A stretch of DNA of 39,631 nt. It comes from UBA6136 sp044351045 (GTDB taxonomy: Bacteria > Pseudomonadota > Gammaproteobacteria > Methylococcales > Methylococcaceae). The translations under genes and the position numbers were made by a program. The stretch covers positions 1 to 39,631 of the forward strand of contig JBILGM010000105.1 in the NCBI GenBank assembly GCA_044351045.1. Direction: 5' to 3'. The notes below the pieces were generated by a model. That model did not search any database. It was not told where the DNA came from and saw only the letters and a program-made list of their open reading frames with translations. Numbering within the stretch: the first letter of the stretch is position 1; the number at the start of each line of letters is the position of its first letter. This document shows, one piece after another, positions 1 to 7,871 of the stretch.

Positions 1-50
1 GTCGGATCTGGTAAGTTACCCGTGGCTGTTCGGTTCAAAAAACAGCCTTC

Positions 51-806
51 GTGCCTGGGTCATTTTTCAATCGGCACACTGGGTCAGTTTTGGGTCGGCG
101 CCAACAGCTGTTTGCCGAACTACCTGAAGTGTCTGAACGAGTGGAGCAGGATGCGGATGCGCTTGCCGATATCTCTCATGAACGGAAGCAGGCGGTATTA
201 CGCAGAGACGAATGGGCGAAAGAGATCACCTACCGCGCCGAAATTGGAGTGATGTTCAAAGACACCCTGAGCATTTCACCCGATGGCATTTCTTGGAAGG
301 GACAGAGTTTTTCTCTGGACTCGATCACTCGAGTTCGCTGGGGTGGTGTGCGCCACTCAGTTAATTACATCCCGACTGGGACGACCTACACAATTGCCTT
401 CGGAGACAAACGCTCCGAGGTGGTTGTCGAGCTCAGGAAGGAGGACATCTACAGCAAGTTCATCGGCAAGTTGTGGCGAGCAGTCTGCGTCCGATTGTTG
501 AATGACATGCTGGAAGCGCTGAGGGATGGGCGGGACCTGTACTTCGGCGACGCGCTCCTTCACAACGACGGTATCACCTTGGTGAAGCACAAATTTTTAG
601 GTTCAAATGAAAAGGTTCGGTGCACCTGGGGGCAGGTGCAGACATGGGGCGCAGATGGATCGTTCTGCATCGGGTCAAAGGACGACAAGAAAACTAACGT
701 CGCCCTTTCTTACATTCATGTCTCAAACACGCACATCTTGGAGCAGGTCATTCGCATGGCTTTCAAGAAGCCAGGGCTACGCCGACTGAGTGAATTATTG
801 CAGTGA
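51..806 (+). CDS. Hypothetical protein, probable 3' part of a larger gene
   Basis: The function is not recognised. The frame is open from just after a TAA at 12-14, and the only early start is GTG at 51, which lies inside the insertion-sequence-like repeats. That makes the first 15-20 residues suspect. Residues about 20-60 are charged and helical (many E, D, R, A). From about residue 68 a soluble mixed alpha/beta region follows, with runs such as GISWKGQSFSLDSITRVRWG and repeated GD, KDDKK and SYIHV segments. I see no signal peptide or membrane segment. An internal ATG at 252 is another possible start but its ribosome site is too close. The picture is of a C-terminal fragment left after an insertion event, in DNA outside the prophage. 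Confidence 0.5.
   Translation: MPGSFFNRHTGSVLGRRQQLFAELPEVSERVEQDADALADISHERKQAVLRRDEWAKEITYRAEIGVMFKDTLSISPDGISWKGQSFSLDSITRVRWGGVRHSVNYIPTGTTYTIAFGDKRSEVVVELRKEDIYSKFIGKLWRAVCVRLLNDMLEALRDGRDLYFGDALLHNDGITLVKHKFLGSNEKVRCTWGQVQTWGADGSFCIGSKDDKKTNVALSYIHVSNTHILEQVIRMAFKKPGLRRLSELLQ
56..103. repeat. Two 24-bp direct repeats starting TGGGTCA, resembling an insertion-sequence end
   Basis: Two adjacent 24-bp units each begin TGGGTCA and continue TTTTT/GTTTT, then ...TCGGC (56-79 and 80-103). Multiple terminal repeats of this kind are known at the ends of IS21-family elements. No transposase is present here, so assignment to an insertion sequence is an inference from resemblance only. If correct, the element lies to the left of the window and its end fused to the gene that follows. 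Confidence 0.35.
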
Positions 807-974
807 TCCCTCCAGTATTAATGTCGTCACTAGTAAAACGGTGACGGCATATTCGATGCGAAGGCGCGAAAGATGTGGAAACGGAACAGGTAGTCAGGTC
901 TTGTCTTCGATATATATTGGCCTAGATACGCCCGCGATTGCTGCGGTTTCCCCGGCCCGAGCCTGCGCAACCGG
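807..974. other. Convergent intergenic region, candidate left prophage end
   Basis: This gap lies between the flanking gene remnant (plus strand) and the last gene of the recombinase operon (minus strand). It holds a short hairpin (CGTCAC / GTGACG around 832-853) without a T-run. Serine integrases usually sit near their attachment site, so the left att site could lie here. No duplicated core can be shown because the right end is outside the window. Confidence 0.25.
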
Positions 975-1472
975 CTAAAGGTCATTACCGCCTTGGGGCA
1001 TTTGTCCACAAGGGAGGTATCTGCTGTTAACTTCCTGCCGCAACCAACACGCCCCCATCGCCATCAACACTTCCATACTCACCTTGCCGGCCAGGGCCTG
1101 CTCAAGGATTGTGGGTGATGCACGCGTCAGCCTGAATACCCGGGAGACATAAGCCCGATCAATACCCTCGGCCTTGGCAATCTCGGTCAATGACGCGAAC
1201 TTACCCTCATCCAGGAGCGACTGCCAGTAAATCGCCAAGCCCAGCGCCTTGACCACGGGCGAATGCTGCTCGGCCTTTTTCCGCTGCCGGTCCGACGCCG
1301 CTTCCACGGGAAACGCCTCCGGCGCATCAATCGGCGTGATGATTTCCTTCTTCATGCCCCGCTTGACCAGGGTCCAGGGAATGAAGGTGACCAGCTTGAC
1401 CCCGCCGGCGGGTTGGGGGATGTCGTGGGTGATCGGTTGGCCGGTAATGCGGCCTTCTGCGCGTCTGGGCAT
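975..1472 (-). CDS. HTH accessory protein of the recombinase operon
   Basis: A 165-aa protein and the last gene of the minus-strand integration operon. Residues about 70-125 contain a helix-turn-helix (SLTEIAKAEGIDRAYVSRVF) preceded by ALGLAIYWQ, a segment shared almost exactly with the next upstream gene. The two are therefore paralogues. The helix-turn-helix resembles the KorB/ParB-like type often encoded beside large serine recombinases. A DNA-binding role in recombination directionality or autoregulation is inference. The start at 1472 has AGGAGT 6 nt upstream and follows the previous stop by 8 nt. The C-terminus has two cysteines but no clear metal motif. Confidence 0.75.
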   Translation of the reverse strand: MPRRAEGRITGQPITHDIPQPAGGVKLVTFIPWTLVKRGMKKEIITPIDAPEAFPVEAASDRQRKKAEQHSPVVKALGLAIYWQSLLDEGKFASLTEIAKAEGIDRAYVSRVFRLTRASPTILEQALAGKVSMEVLMAMGACWLRQEVNSRYLPCGQMPQGGNDL

Positions 1473-1480
1473 GGGAACTC

Positions 1481-1834
1481 CTAGCGGAAGGATTCAAACA
1501 GTGACTGCTGTGCCTGCCAGTCATTCGGCAGACGATGACGTTGCAGCCATTTGAGATTGAGGGTGCGGGGTTGCTGGCCGGCCAGGCAGGTTGCCATGAG
1601 ACCCGGTGCCATCAAGCCCAGATGCAGGACCCGGCTCACGGTGGAAATATCCTTGCCTTCCCGCTGCGCCAGGGCCTCGACACTGGAGACCACCCCCTGA
1701 TCCAGTTGCTGTTGCCAATAAATGGCCAACCCCAAAGCCCGGATCAACGCCGGGGAGGGCTGACGCTGTTCCGCATCGACCAGGGGGCGACCCATCCGCG
1801 CCCATTGCAAGGGCACAAGCACCTTTGAACTCAT
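1481..1834 (-). CDS. HTH accessory protein, paralogue of the downstream gene
   Basis: A 117-aa protein. The chosen start at 1834 overlaps the recombinase stop as ATGA, which implies translational coupling. The open frame extends further upstream to 2008, but that part is the antisense shadow of the recombinase gene. It carries ALGLAIYWQQQLDQG and a helix-turn-helix (SVEALAQREGKDISTVSRVL), matching the arrangement in the 165-aa neighbour. Two paralogous HTH proteins behind one recombinase suggest partners or sequential regulators of integration and excision. That role is inferred from position and is not shown by the sequence. Confidence 0.75.
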   Translation of the reverse strand: MSSKVLVPLQWARMGRPLVDAEQRQPSPALIRALGLAIYWQQQLDQGVVSSVEALAQREGKDISTVSRVLHLGLMAPGLMATCLAGQQPRTLNLKWLQRHRLPNDWQAQQSLFESFR

Positions 1835-3192
1835 GCCGCCTCCCATGCCACCATCTCGGCGCCGATTGTCTCCGGGCTGAACTCCTCGAGAAGGGATTTC
1901 CAACCCAGCTCCCGCCAGTAAATCCGGAGGCCCTGTTCCAGAAGGTCCACCCGTTCCACCATCAGTTGGACCAGTCGATGCTGCTCGACCGGATACAAGT
2001 GTGACCAAACATCCCCCAACCGGCTCAGGGCCACAACGGTGCGCCCCTCATCCACCTCGGTCCCAAGCTCCCGGCACACCGCCGTCACCGCCTCCGGGCT
2101 GCTCAGCACCGTCTTGATCTGCTGCACCATGGCAGCTTCAATGGGTTCCGCTGGCAATCGCAATGACCCGCCTGCCACCCCAAAGCGGTTCACCCCCTGA
2201 CCAATGTAATAGCGGTAGGTCTTGCCCTGTTTCCGGGTATAGGTTGGATACAGCTTATTGCCCTCGGCATCGTACAGCAGGCCTCGGAGTAGCGCATCAG
2301 AGGGAGCTCGCTGCCGCGTTTCGACCGCTCGCTGTTTTCCCTCCTCAGAAAACACCGCCTGCACCTGATCCCACACGGCCCGATCTACCAGCGGCTCATG
2401 CTGCCCCGGATACCATTGCCCCTGATGCGATAGCTCCCCGCGGTACAGCCGATTCCTGAGCAGATCGTGCAGCAACTTCCTGTCAAACGGTCCCCCGGCA
2501 TTTACCTTGCCCGCCTGGGTGGTCCAAGCCTTGGTGGTCTGGCCTTCCGCATTGAGGGCAGCGGCTAACCGGGTACACGAACGCAGTGTGACAAAATCCT
2601 CGAAGATCCTCCGCACCAGCGCCGCTTCTTCCGCATTGACCACCAGCTTTCGCTGCACCACGTCATACCCCAGCGGCGGCCGCCCGCCCATCCAGAGTCC
2701 CTTTTTCTTACTGGCCGCAATCTTGTCGCGGATCCGTTCCCCCGTTACTTCCCGCTCAAACTGGGCAAACGACAGCAACACATTCAGCATCAGTCGGCCC
2801 ATCGGCGTGGCCGAATTGATCTGCTGCGTCACCGCCACAAACGACACCCCGTGGCGCTCGAACACCTCCACCATCTTCGAGAAATCCGCGAGGCTCCGCG
2901 TCAGCCGGTCAATTTTGTACACCAGAACGATGTCGATCTTCCCCGCCTCGATATCCGCCAATAACCGTTTCAGCGCCGGCCGCTCCATGTTGCCGCCTGA
3001 AAAGGCCCGATCATCGTAATCATCCGCCACCGGAATCCAGCCCTCGGCGCGCTGGCTGACGATGTAGGCTTGCCCCGCGTCGCGCTGCGCATCAATCGAA
3101 TTGAATTCCTGATCCAGTCCTTCCTCGGTCGACTTCCGGGTGTACACCGCACAGCGTCTAAGCGGCTTGGATAAAACGAGCTCAGCCGTCAT
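1831..3192 (-). CDS. Large serine recombinase (prophage integrase)
   Basis: A 453-aa site-specific DNA recombinase. The N-terminal resolvase domain (about residues 12-160) has the catalytic motif YTRKS with nucleophile Ser21 and the arginine-rich motif KIDRLTR (93-99). DRAFSGGNMERPALKRLL (61-78) is typical of the family. A recombinase domain (about 175-290) and a C-terminal zinc-ribbon or coiled-coil region follow, the usual size for a large serine integrase rather than a small resolvase. I do not see a clear CxxC ribbon, which is unusual for many members. It would cut both att sites through a phosphoserine link to integrate or excise the prophage. Its start overlaps the DUF2924 gene stop as ATGA. 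Confidence 0.93.
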   Translation of the reverse strand: MTAELVLSKPLRRCAVYTRKSTEEGLDQEFNSIDAQRDAGQAYIVSQRAEGWIPVADDYDDRAFSGGNMERPALKRLLADIEAGKIDIVLVYKIDRLTRSLADFSKMVEVFERHGVSFVAVTQQINSATPMGRLMLNVLLSFAQFEREVTGERIRDKIAASKKKGLWMGGRPPLGYDVVQRKLVVNAEEAALVRRIFEDFVTLRSCTRLAAALNAEGQTTKAWTTQAGKVNAGGPFDRKLLHDLLRNRLYRGELSHQGQWYPGQHEPLVDRAVWDQVQAVFSEEGKQRAVETRQRAPSDALLRGLLYDAEGNKLYPTYTRKQGKTYRYYIGQGVNRFGVAGGSLRLPAEPIEAAMVQQIKTVLSSPEAVTAVCRELGTEVDEGRTVVALSRLGDVWSHLYPVEQHRLVQLMVERVDLLEQGLRIYWRELGWKSLLEEFSPETIGAEMVAWEAA

Positions 3193-3644
3193 GCCGCCTC
3201 CCGGGATTTCCGTACATTGAAAAACACCAAGCCATTCCAGGGGGTTCCGGTAATCTGTCGGGCGACCGCTGAAAGGCTGCGGTAACTCTGGCCCCCATAC
3301 TCAAACCGTCCCTCCGCGGTCACCGTCACCCGGTGTTCCTCGCCGCCATACTCCCGCACCATCACGGTTCCAGGCACAAAGTGCAGCACCTCCCGCGGTG
3401 GCCGCTGGGAAATCTTCGATTGCTGCTGACCAATCTGGATCAAGCGTTGTCGGGTTTTGTCGGACAGCCCGCCATACACCGCCTCCTGTAATTTGTAGGC
3501 AATCCGCGCTTCCAGATAGGTCCGATTCACCTTGCCCGGACGCCGCGGGAAAAAACGATCCCAGAGCCCCCAAAGATCTGCCATCGGCAGGGCAGGGAGG
3601 TTGGCCACCTGGGCGGCGACGGAGACTTGCACTTGATGGGTCAT
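3189..3644 (-). CDS. DUF2924 family protein
   Basis: A 151-aa protein of the DUF2924 family, recognised by the N-terminal pattern ALPMADLWGLWDRFF, the central YLEARIAYKLQE stretch and the C-terminal GTPWNGLVFF motif. Genes of this family sit directly upstream of serine recombinases in many proteobacterial prophages and islands, as here (4-nt overlap with the recombinase). The C-terminal half resembles a small DNA-interacting fold, and a role as recombinase accessory factor is generally supposed but unproven. A promoter-like element (3674-3703) lies 30 nt upstream, inside the preceding ORF. Confidence 0.85.
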   Translation of the reverse strand: MTHQVQVSVAAQVANLPALPMADLWGLWDRFFPRRPGKVNRTYLEARIAYKLQEAVYGGLSDKTRQRLIQIGQQQSKISQRPPREVLHFVPGTVMVREYGGEEHRVTVTAEGRFEYGGQSYRSLSAVARQITGTPWNGLVFFNVRKSREAA

Positions 3645-3871
3645 GACACTCTCTTGGTTGATAAGGGAGTGTCATTCAGGCGCTGGTGACCAGAGAAGCC
3701 AAGTCCAACCGGCTCTTTCGGAGGGCGCGCACTTCCCTCTAAACGCCGCACGGCGCCGGCCAGAATTCGGGTGATTTCAAGGGCCCGCTGGGCCGGGGTC
3801 AGGTGAGTGGGGGAGGGGAGCAGGGGGACCGTCATGGGCTGAGACTCCGTTGAAGTGGGAGTGCTCATCAT
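3641..3871 (-). CDS. Small hypothetical protein heading the recombinase operon
   Basis: A 76-aa protein (start at 3871, or the adjacent ATG at 3868). The frame is open to 3928, but the chosen start has GGAAAG about 8 nt upstream. The N-terminus is rich in Ser, Thr and Pro. The centre LTPAQRALEITRILAGAVRR is a predicted helix. The last 25 residues are encoded by DNA that also contains the promoter-like element described at 3674-3703. It overlaps the DUF2924 gene as ATGA. Short proteins like this are common at the head of DUF2924-recombinase operons. Function unknown. Confidence 0.6.
   Translation of the reverse strand: MMSTPTSTESQPMTVPLLPSPTHLTPAQRALEITRILAGAVRRLEGSARPPKEPVGLGFSGHQRLNDTPLSTKRVS
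3674..3703 (-). promoter_or_regulatory. Repeated promoter-like element, copy 1 (upstream of the DUF2924/recombinase genes)
   Basis: Read on the minus strand: TTGGCT, 17 nt ending GCGC, then CTGAAT. The same layout (TTGGCTT-N11-RGC-GC) occurs five more times in the window, always 10-50 nt ahead of a minus-strand start codon. Here it sits 30 nt ahead of the DUF2924 start and inside the preceding coding frame. A short inverted repeat (CTGG/CCAG) lies in the spacer. Confidence 0.55.
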
Positions 3872-3939
3872 CACCGAATCTTTCCACGCAGAGGGGCAAA
3901 GGAGGGTAATCAGCCTGCTGAAATTCAACCCCTACGGGC

Positions 3940-3994
3940 ACTGCAAAAAGTCGGTTGACGGGTCTTGGAACCTACTTCTAGAATCGTTTGCAGT
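3940..3994. promoter_or_regulatory. Inverted repeat flanking the repressor promoter, candidate operator pair
   Basis: ACTGCAAA (3940-3947) and its exact reverse complement TTTGCAGT (3987-3994) bracket the promoter of the XRE gene, with centres 47 bp apart. This geometry fits cooperative binding by the adjacent XRE repressor at two half-sites or operators. The same CTGCAAA/TTTGCAG core recurs in the palindrome at 19611-19630. Confidence 0.5.
3955..3984 (+). promoter_or_regulatory. Sigma70-type promoter of the XRE-ImmA operon
   Basis: TTGACG (3955-3960) and TAGAAT (3979-3984) are separated by 18 bp. It is the best sigma70 match I found in the window. It points at the XRE gene 38 nt downstream and lies in the divergent region opposite the recombinase operon, so transcription of both could be cross-regulated. 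Confidence 0.7.
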
Positions 3995-4021
3995 TAACAA
4001 AACACGCAACAGCAAGACGCC

Positions 4022-4300
4022 ATGAGCTTTGGATCCTACATCCGCCAAAAACGCGAGGCCAAGGGTATCCCCCTGAATGAGTTCGCGCGGCAAATCGACA
4101 TCTCCCCCGCCTACTGGTCACGCATCGAACGGGACATGGAAAAACCCCCCAAGGATGACTTGATCCGCCGCGCGGCCGAAGTGCTGGGGGAGCCCTCGGA
4201 CGATGCCTTCATCGAAGCCAGTCGCTTGCCCCCTGACCTGAAGGAAAAGGTCGGCGATGTGGTCCGGCTCTACCGTAACCGTAACGAGCCTTCAAAATGA
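4022..4300 (+). CDS. XRE-family transcriptional regulator (probable prophage repressor)
   Basis: A 92-aa protein. Residues 4-60 form a HTH_3/XRE domain: YIRQKREAKGIPLNEFARQI, then SPAYWSRIERDMEKPP, typical of helices 1-4 of the fold. The C-terminal 30 residues form a short helical tail. It is the first gene after a strong promoter flanked by an inverted repeat, and it overlaps the metalloprotease gene by 4 nt (ATGA). The pair matches the ImmR/ImmA arrangement of mobile elements, where the XRE protein represses lytic or excision genes and the protease inactivates it. No strong ribosome site precedes the ATG. Confidence 0.85.
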   Translation: MSFGSYIRQKREAKGIPLNEFARQIDISPAYWSRIERDMEKPPKDDLIRRAAEVLGEPSDDAFIEASRLPPDLKEKVGDVVRLYRNRNEPSK

Positions 4301-5106
4301 CCCGGCTTGGTCTCTTGTATCGCCACTGCGAGCGCCACCGGCCTTACTACCTGAAACACACCCAGGTGGAAATCCTGGCAGGTGAGGTACGGCAGCAACT
4401 GGTCGAACCTGATGAACTGGCGATTCCGTTCCAGGTCCTTGCCGGCGTGACCCACCTCCATGTCAACGGCATCCAGATGACCGTCGACATCGATACCGAG
4501 CATCCCGTTCACGATGAAGCGGGTCACCCCGTGCTTGGGGTTTGCGAGTATGACCCCAGTCTTCCCGATACCGCCCTGGTCTCGGTGTCGCCCGTCAGTG
4601 AACTGATTCAGCCCTCACTGGTATTGAGCACTCTGGCCCATGAACTGGGGCATGCCTGCTTTGATTTGCCTGGCTGGATTTATGATGCTCATCAAGGGCC
4701 GGACCTCTTCGCCGAGGCAGAAACGCCGCACCGCATTTACCGGACCATCACCGAAGACTCGGACCACCTGAGCCAACCCTCGCCTCGGGACCAGGCCGAG
4801 CGGTTTGCCGAGTTGCGTGCCAATGAATTCATGGGGTCGCTGCTGGTCCCGCGGTTGCATCTGCGCGTCGTCGCCATGACCCTGGCTCCCCAGCATGGCA
4901 TAGAAATTCGCACTGGCGCCTCGCTGCATCAGGATTTCCCTCACGCAGACCTGTGCTTTGTCTCACCGCATCCGGACGGTTTCGGTGGCTTCGATATGGA
5001 AGGATTCCACCAGCACCTGGCTGACCTATTCGGCGTCTCCTCCCGCTTTATTGCCGTGCGCATGGAGCGCTACGGCCTGACCCAACCCACCCCGCGCATT
5101 CACTAA
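4297..5106 (+). CDS. ImmA/IrrE-type zinc metalloprotease
   Basis: A 269-aa cytoplasmic metallopeptidase. HELGH at residues 115-119 supplies two zinc-ligand histidines and the catalytic Glu, and the later ERFAELRANEFMGSLLVP segment (about 167-184) supplies the usual downstream acidic ligand. Members of COG2856 cleave a partner XRE repressor in response to DNA damage or cell signals. The partner here is the upstream 92-aa protein, to which translation is coupled. The N-terminal 110 residues are longer than in minimal ImmA proteins and may sense a signal (inference). No membrane segment. Confidence 0.85.
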   Translation: MTRLGLLYRHCERHRPYYLKHTQVEILAGEVRQQLVEPDELAIPFQVLAGVTHLHVNGIQMTVDIDTEHPVHDEAGHPVLGVCEYDPSLPDTALVSVSPVSELIQPSLVLSTLAHELGHACFDLPGWIYDAHQGPDLFAEAETPHRIYRTITEDSDHLSQPSPRDQAERFAELRANEFMGSLLVPRLHLRVVAMTLAPQHGIEIRTGASLHQDFPHADLCFVSPHPDGFGGFDMEGFHQHLADLFGVSSRFIAVRMERYGLTQPTPRIH

Positions 5107-5192
5107 GGAGGACTATTTAAGAACCATTCAGGGGGCTTTTTTCCCAATCATAAACAAAACGCGCAATCGCGCATCATTGCATCGAGGTATCT

Positions 5193-6575
5193 ATGACTGA
5201 TGTTGAAAATAATCTCCAACAAGACAACCTTCAGTCGGCGTCGAAACCGCGCGCCCATGACCATGGCCCCGACCTGCTGCCGGACATGGAACCTTTTGTC
5301 GCGCTGGTCAGGAAGGTTCGACGGCCGGCCTTGATCCAGGCCTTCCTGACAGCCATCGCGCCCGGAGAATCCTCGCCCCCGTTTCGACTGACGGCCAGTA
5401 AACCGGCGGTCCTCTCGCCGGCAGAGCGGGTGAAGCTGTTTCAGGCGGTGGCCACCTTCGATGAGCGTATTCGCGTCGAACTGACCCGGTGTGCCGATCT
5501 CATCATGATGCTCACCGACGAGTTCGGTGCCCATGCCGTGCAGTCCCTCCTTGAGGTCGATGCGGAAGCCGACTGGCTGGATATGCGGGTGGACAGCAGC
5601 AGTCGTGCGCTTTACCTATATCTCCGTTTCGCCCATCCCGAAGCAGGCGCCATTCCGGATAACCGCTTTGTAAAGGCCGAACAGGTCCAGACCCTGAATC
5701 GTTCGTGGCGTAGCGAAAAATACTCCAGCCATTACATGGGGCCAAAATCCGTATTGCCCTGTGTCACGGGGGAGACCCTTGATGCATTGAAGCAACGTAT
5801 TCTGGGTTTCTACCCGGAGTTGCAGGCAGACGATATTCAAATCGAATACTACACCCCGCGTCGACTTGCGAGCAGCGGTGAGGCGGAGACCACAGCCGTC
5901 CTTCATGTCATTACCGCCGTGTTCAATGGCGGGCGGGCGCATTTCCGTCAGGTCCAGGAGGGGGATGTCATCGACCGGATGGAGCCGGCAGCGATTGATA
6001 TCAGTTACACCTGGGATCCCAAAGAGGGGCTGTTGTCCGTCTACTCCGAAGACCGGGAACACCGCCTCGCGTTTGCCACGGCGTTCCGGGATGAGATTCT
6101 GGTCCAGGAGGGGGAATTTCAGGACCTGCCGTTATGGGAGTTCAATCTCGAGCCGTTTCGGGATGGCAGTATTCTGGAGCGGATCCGCCAACGGCGGCTC
6201 CCCAGCGTCAATCAGATTGTCATTCGGTCGCTGGAAGTTGCCAAGACTGAAGAGCAGGCCACCTTTGACGAACGGAGTGGTCGGCCAATCCAGAGACAGA
6301 TCCAGAGCCCCCTGAGAATCGGCCGGGATCGGCACGATATTCGGGAAGTGTATGAGGTGGCCCGGCAAGCGCACGGGATCCAGAGCTTTCATGAATACGA
6401 TCCGCTCTGCATCAACATGACGCTCCACATGGCGGCCCGGCCTCACCATGGCGCACATCGGGTGCCGGTAAAAATTACCGCGCCGAACGGGTTGACCGAT
6501 CGCTGCAAGACGGAAGAGGACCGTCGACAGGTGATCGCGCAGCTGTCGCAGCTGGGCATCATGCGGGTGCTGTAA
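5193..6575 (+). CDS. Unrecognised 460-aa protein next to XRE-ImmA
   Basis: I do not recognise the family. The protein is soluble and acidic, with no signal peptide, transmembrane segment, P-loop or obvious nuclease motif. Residues about 60-130 look helical (TASKPAVLSPAERVKLFQAV and following). Residues 130-330 are rich in beta-type sequence. The C-terminal 100 residues are charged and contain LHMAARPHHGAHRVPVKITA. The start at 5193 has GAGGT 6 nt upstream. Only 4 nt separate it from the 308-aa gene, so the two are co-transcribed. It sits between a lysogeny switch and the replication operon, a common place for accessory or defence genes in prophages. Confidence 0.75.
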   Translation: MTDVENNLQQDNLQSASKPRAHDHGPDLLPDMEPFVALVRKVRRPALIQAFLTAIAPGESSPPFRLTASKPAVLSPAERVKLFQAVATFDERIRVELTRCADLIMMLTDEFGAHAVQSLLEVDAEADWLDMRVDSSSRALYLYLRFAHPEAGAIPDNRFVKAEQVQTLNRSWRSEKYSSHYMGPKSVLPCVTGETLDALKQRILGFYPELQADDIQIEYYTPRRLASSGEAETTAVLHVITAVFNGGRAHFRQVQEGDVIDRMEPAAIDISYTWDPKEGLLSVYSEDREHRLAFATAFRDEILVQEGEFQDLPLWEFNLEPFRDGSILERIRQRRLPSVNQIVIRSLEVAKTEEQATFDERSGRPIQRQIQSPLRIGRDRHDIREVYEVARQAHGIQSFHEYDPLCINMTLHMAARPHHGAHRVPVKITAPNGLTDRCKTEEDRRQVIAQLSQLGIMRVL

Positions 6576-6579
6576 TGTC

Positions 6580-7506
6580 ATGCAAACACATCTATCGTTT
6601 TTGAGCCTTTTGCAACGGCGTGCCCGTTCAAGCATTGCCCATCCCATTCGGCGCATAGGTCAATCCTTTCCGGATTATCACCAACGCGAGTGGCTTTTCC
6701 TGGATGGTTACCTGACGCATGTCGAAATCCCGGTGCTGGATATCGAGGAATCCGTTGAGGTTGATGTGGACGAGGTGGCGGGGCACTACTTTTATTTCAG
6801 TCCCAGTCGCCGCAATCAGCGTGTGTCGCGCCCCTTGTCCGAGATCTCGCTTTATCGGGTCGCGATTGATCGCTGGCTGGATGATCTCACGAAGGTGATT
6901 GGCATTCGGCCCATTCATCAATCGCGGCAACGTCAAAGGATCGAGAATCATCTCTGGCATCTTGGGGATCTTCGCTTCGAAGACTCACGCCGAAGTTGCC
7001 CGATCTTTGTCATGCTGCGGCCTCATCTCGTGGCCATGGATGCCTTGGCCGCTGTCCTCGCCGATCCCATTTGGTCCGATCCCGGTCTGGTCCTGGTGGA
7101 TGATGCCGAGGGGATGAGTCTGCCTGGGCCCCATGCCGTCAGGGGGTTGAGTGAACTGGTGTGGGTCAATGCTGACGATGAGAGGGTATTCGACCATCGG
7201 GTGCTTGAACGGCTCCTGAACCCTTCCTCATCAGGTGAAGAACCTGAGCAGTATCTCAAAGGCGCCAAGGTAAAGTTGCCGCATTTTCCAACGGCTCGGG
7301 AATTGTCCGACGGTCAACTCAAGGTCATCAAGGCGCTCTGGGGTGACGAGGGACGAGAGCCCCCGGGAATGCGCTGGGCGGAAGTGAATGTGATAGCCAA
7401 TACCGGGTACACCTCGTTCGATGATGCGTTTGGCAGCCCAGACGTCCGCGAAGACTTCATGCAAAAGGTTCGCTACGGCGTCTATCAGTTGCGGCGAAAA
7501 CCATAA
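6580..7506 (+). CDS. Unrecognised 308-aa protein, partner of the 460-aa gene
   Basis: Family not recognised. The start at 6580 is 4 nt after the upstream stop. The first 30 residues are basic (LLQRRARSSIAHPIRRIG). Residues 40-150 alternate hydrophobic strands and charged loops (HVEIPVLDIEESVEVDVDEV). Residues 150-210 look like an alpha/beta unit. The C-terminal 90 residues are helical (ELSDGQLKVIKALWGDEG). No membrane segment and no known catalytic motif. Strict pairing with the 460-aa gene and with XRE-ImmA suggests a functional unit, perhaps a toxin, sensor or defence pair, but that is inference from gene order alone. Confidence 0.75.
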   Translation: MQTHLSFLSLLQRRARSSIAHPIRRIGQSFPDYHQREWLFLDGYLTHVEIPVLDIEESVEVDVDEVAGHYFYFSPSRRNQRVSRPLSEISLYRVAIDRWLDDLTKVIGIRPIHQSRQRQRIENHLWHLGDLRFEDSRRSCPIFVMLRPHLVAMDALAAVLADPIWSDPGLVLVDDAEGMSLPGPHAVRGLSELVWVNADDERVFDHRVLERLLNPSSSGEEPEQYLKGAKVKLPHFPTARELSDGQLKVIKALWGDEGREPPGMRWAEVNVIANTGYTSFDDAFGSPDVREDFMQKVRYGVYQLRRKP

Positions 7507-7590
7507 CTTAAACCCAAAGTGGAACCATAAGTCCCCCATAACTTCCTGAGGAAAATTCGATGTGCCCTTTAACACTACGAGGCACAACGA

Positions 7591-7860
7591 ATGAACCAAC
7601 CTCACTTCTCCCGGCCGAGCGGTAATTCACCGCAAGCGCCGGTTTATCCACCCAAAGCGACGGCCAGTGTCGCGCTCAATGAACATGAACTGGCCGTTCG
7701 CTGGGGACTTTCCGTCAAGACCCTGCGCCGCTGGCGACAGCAGCAACTCGGCCCTGTCTTTTGCAAGCTGGGCTCACGGGTCGTCTACCTCATCACCGAT
7801 GTTGAAGCGTTTGAACGCCGCAGTGCGCGGTATTCGACCTTCAGCAAGGCTTACGTGTGA
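7591..7860 (+). CDS. MerR/AlpA-like HTH DNA-binding protein
   Basis: An 89-aa protein with a winged-helix HTH_17-type domain in residues 28-80: LNEHELAVRWGLSVKTLRRWRQ is the helix-turn-helix, and PVFCKLGSRVVYLITDVEAFE is the wing, as in phage excisionase and AlpA-like proteins. It is the first gene of the replication operon (GAGG about 9 nt ahead of the ATG) and overlaps the next gene region. Likely a transcription or replication-initiation regulator, or an excisionase for the serine recombinase. The sequence cannot decide which. Confidence 0.75.
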   Translation: MNQPHFSRPSGNSPQAPVYPPKATASVALNEHELAVRWGLSVKTLRRWRQQQLGPVFCKLGSRVVYLITDVEAFERRSARYSTFSKAYV

Positions 7861-7871
7861 GGTCAGTTGCC

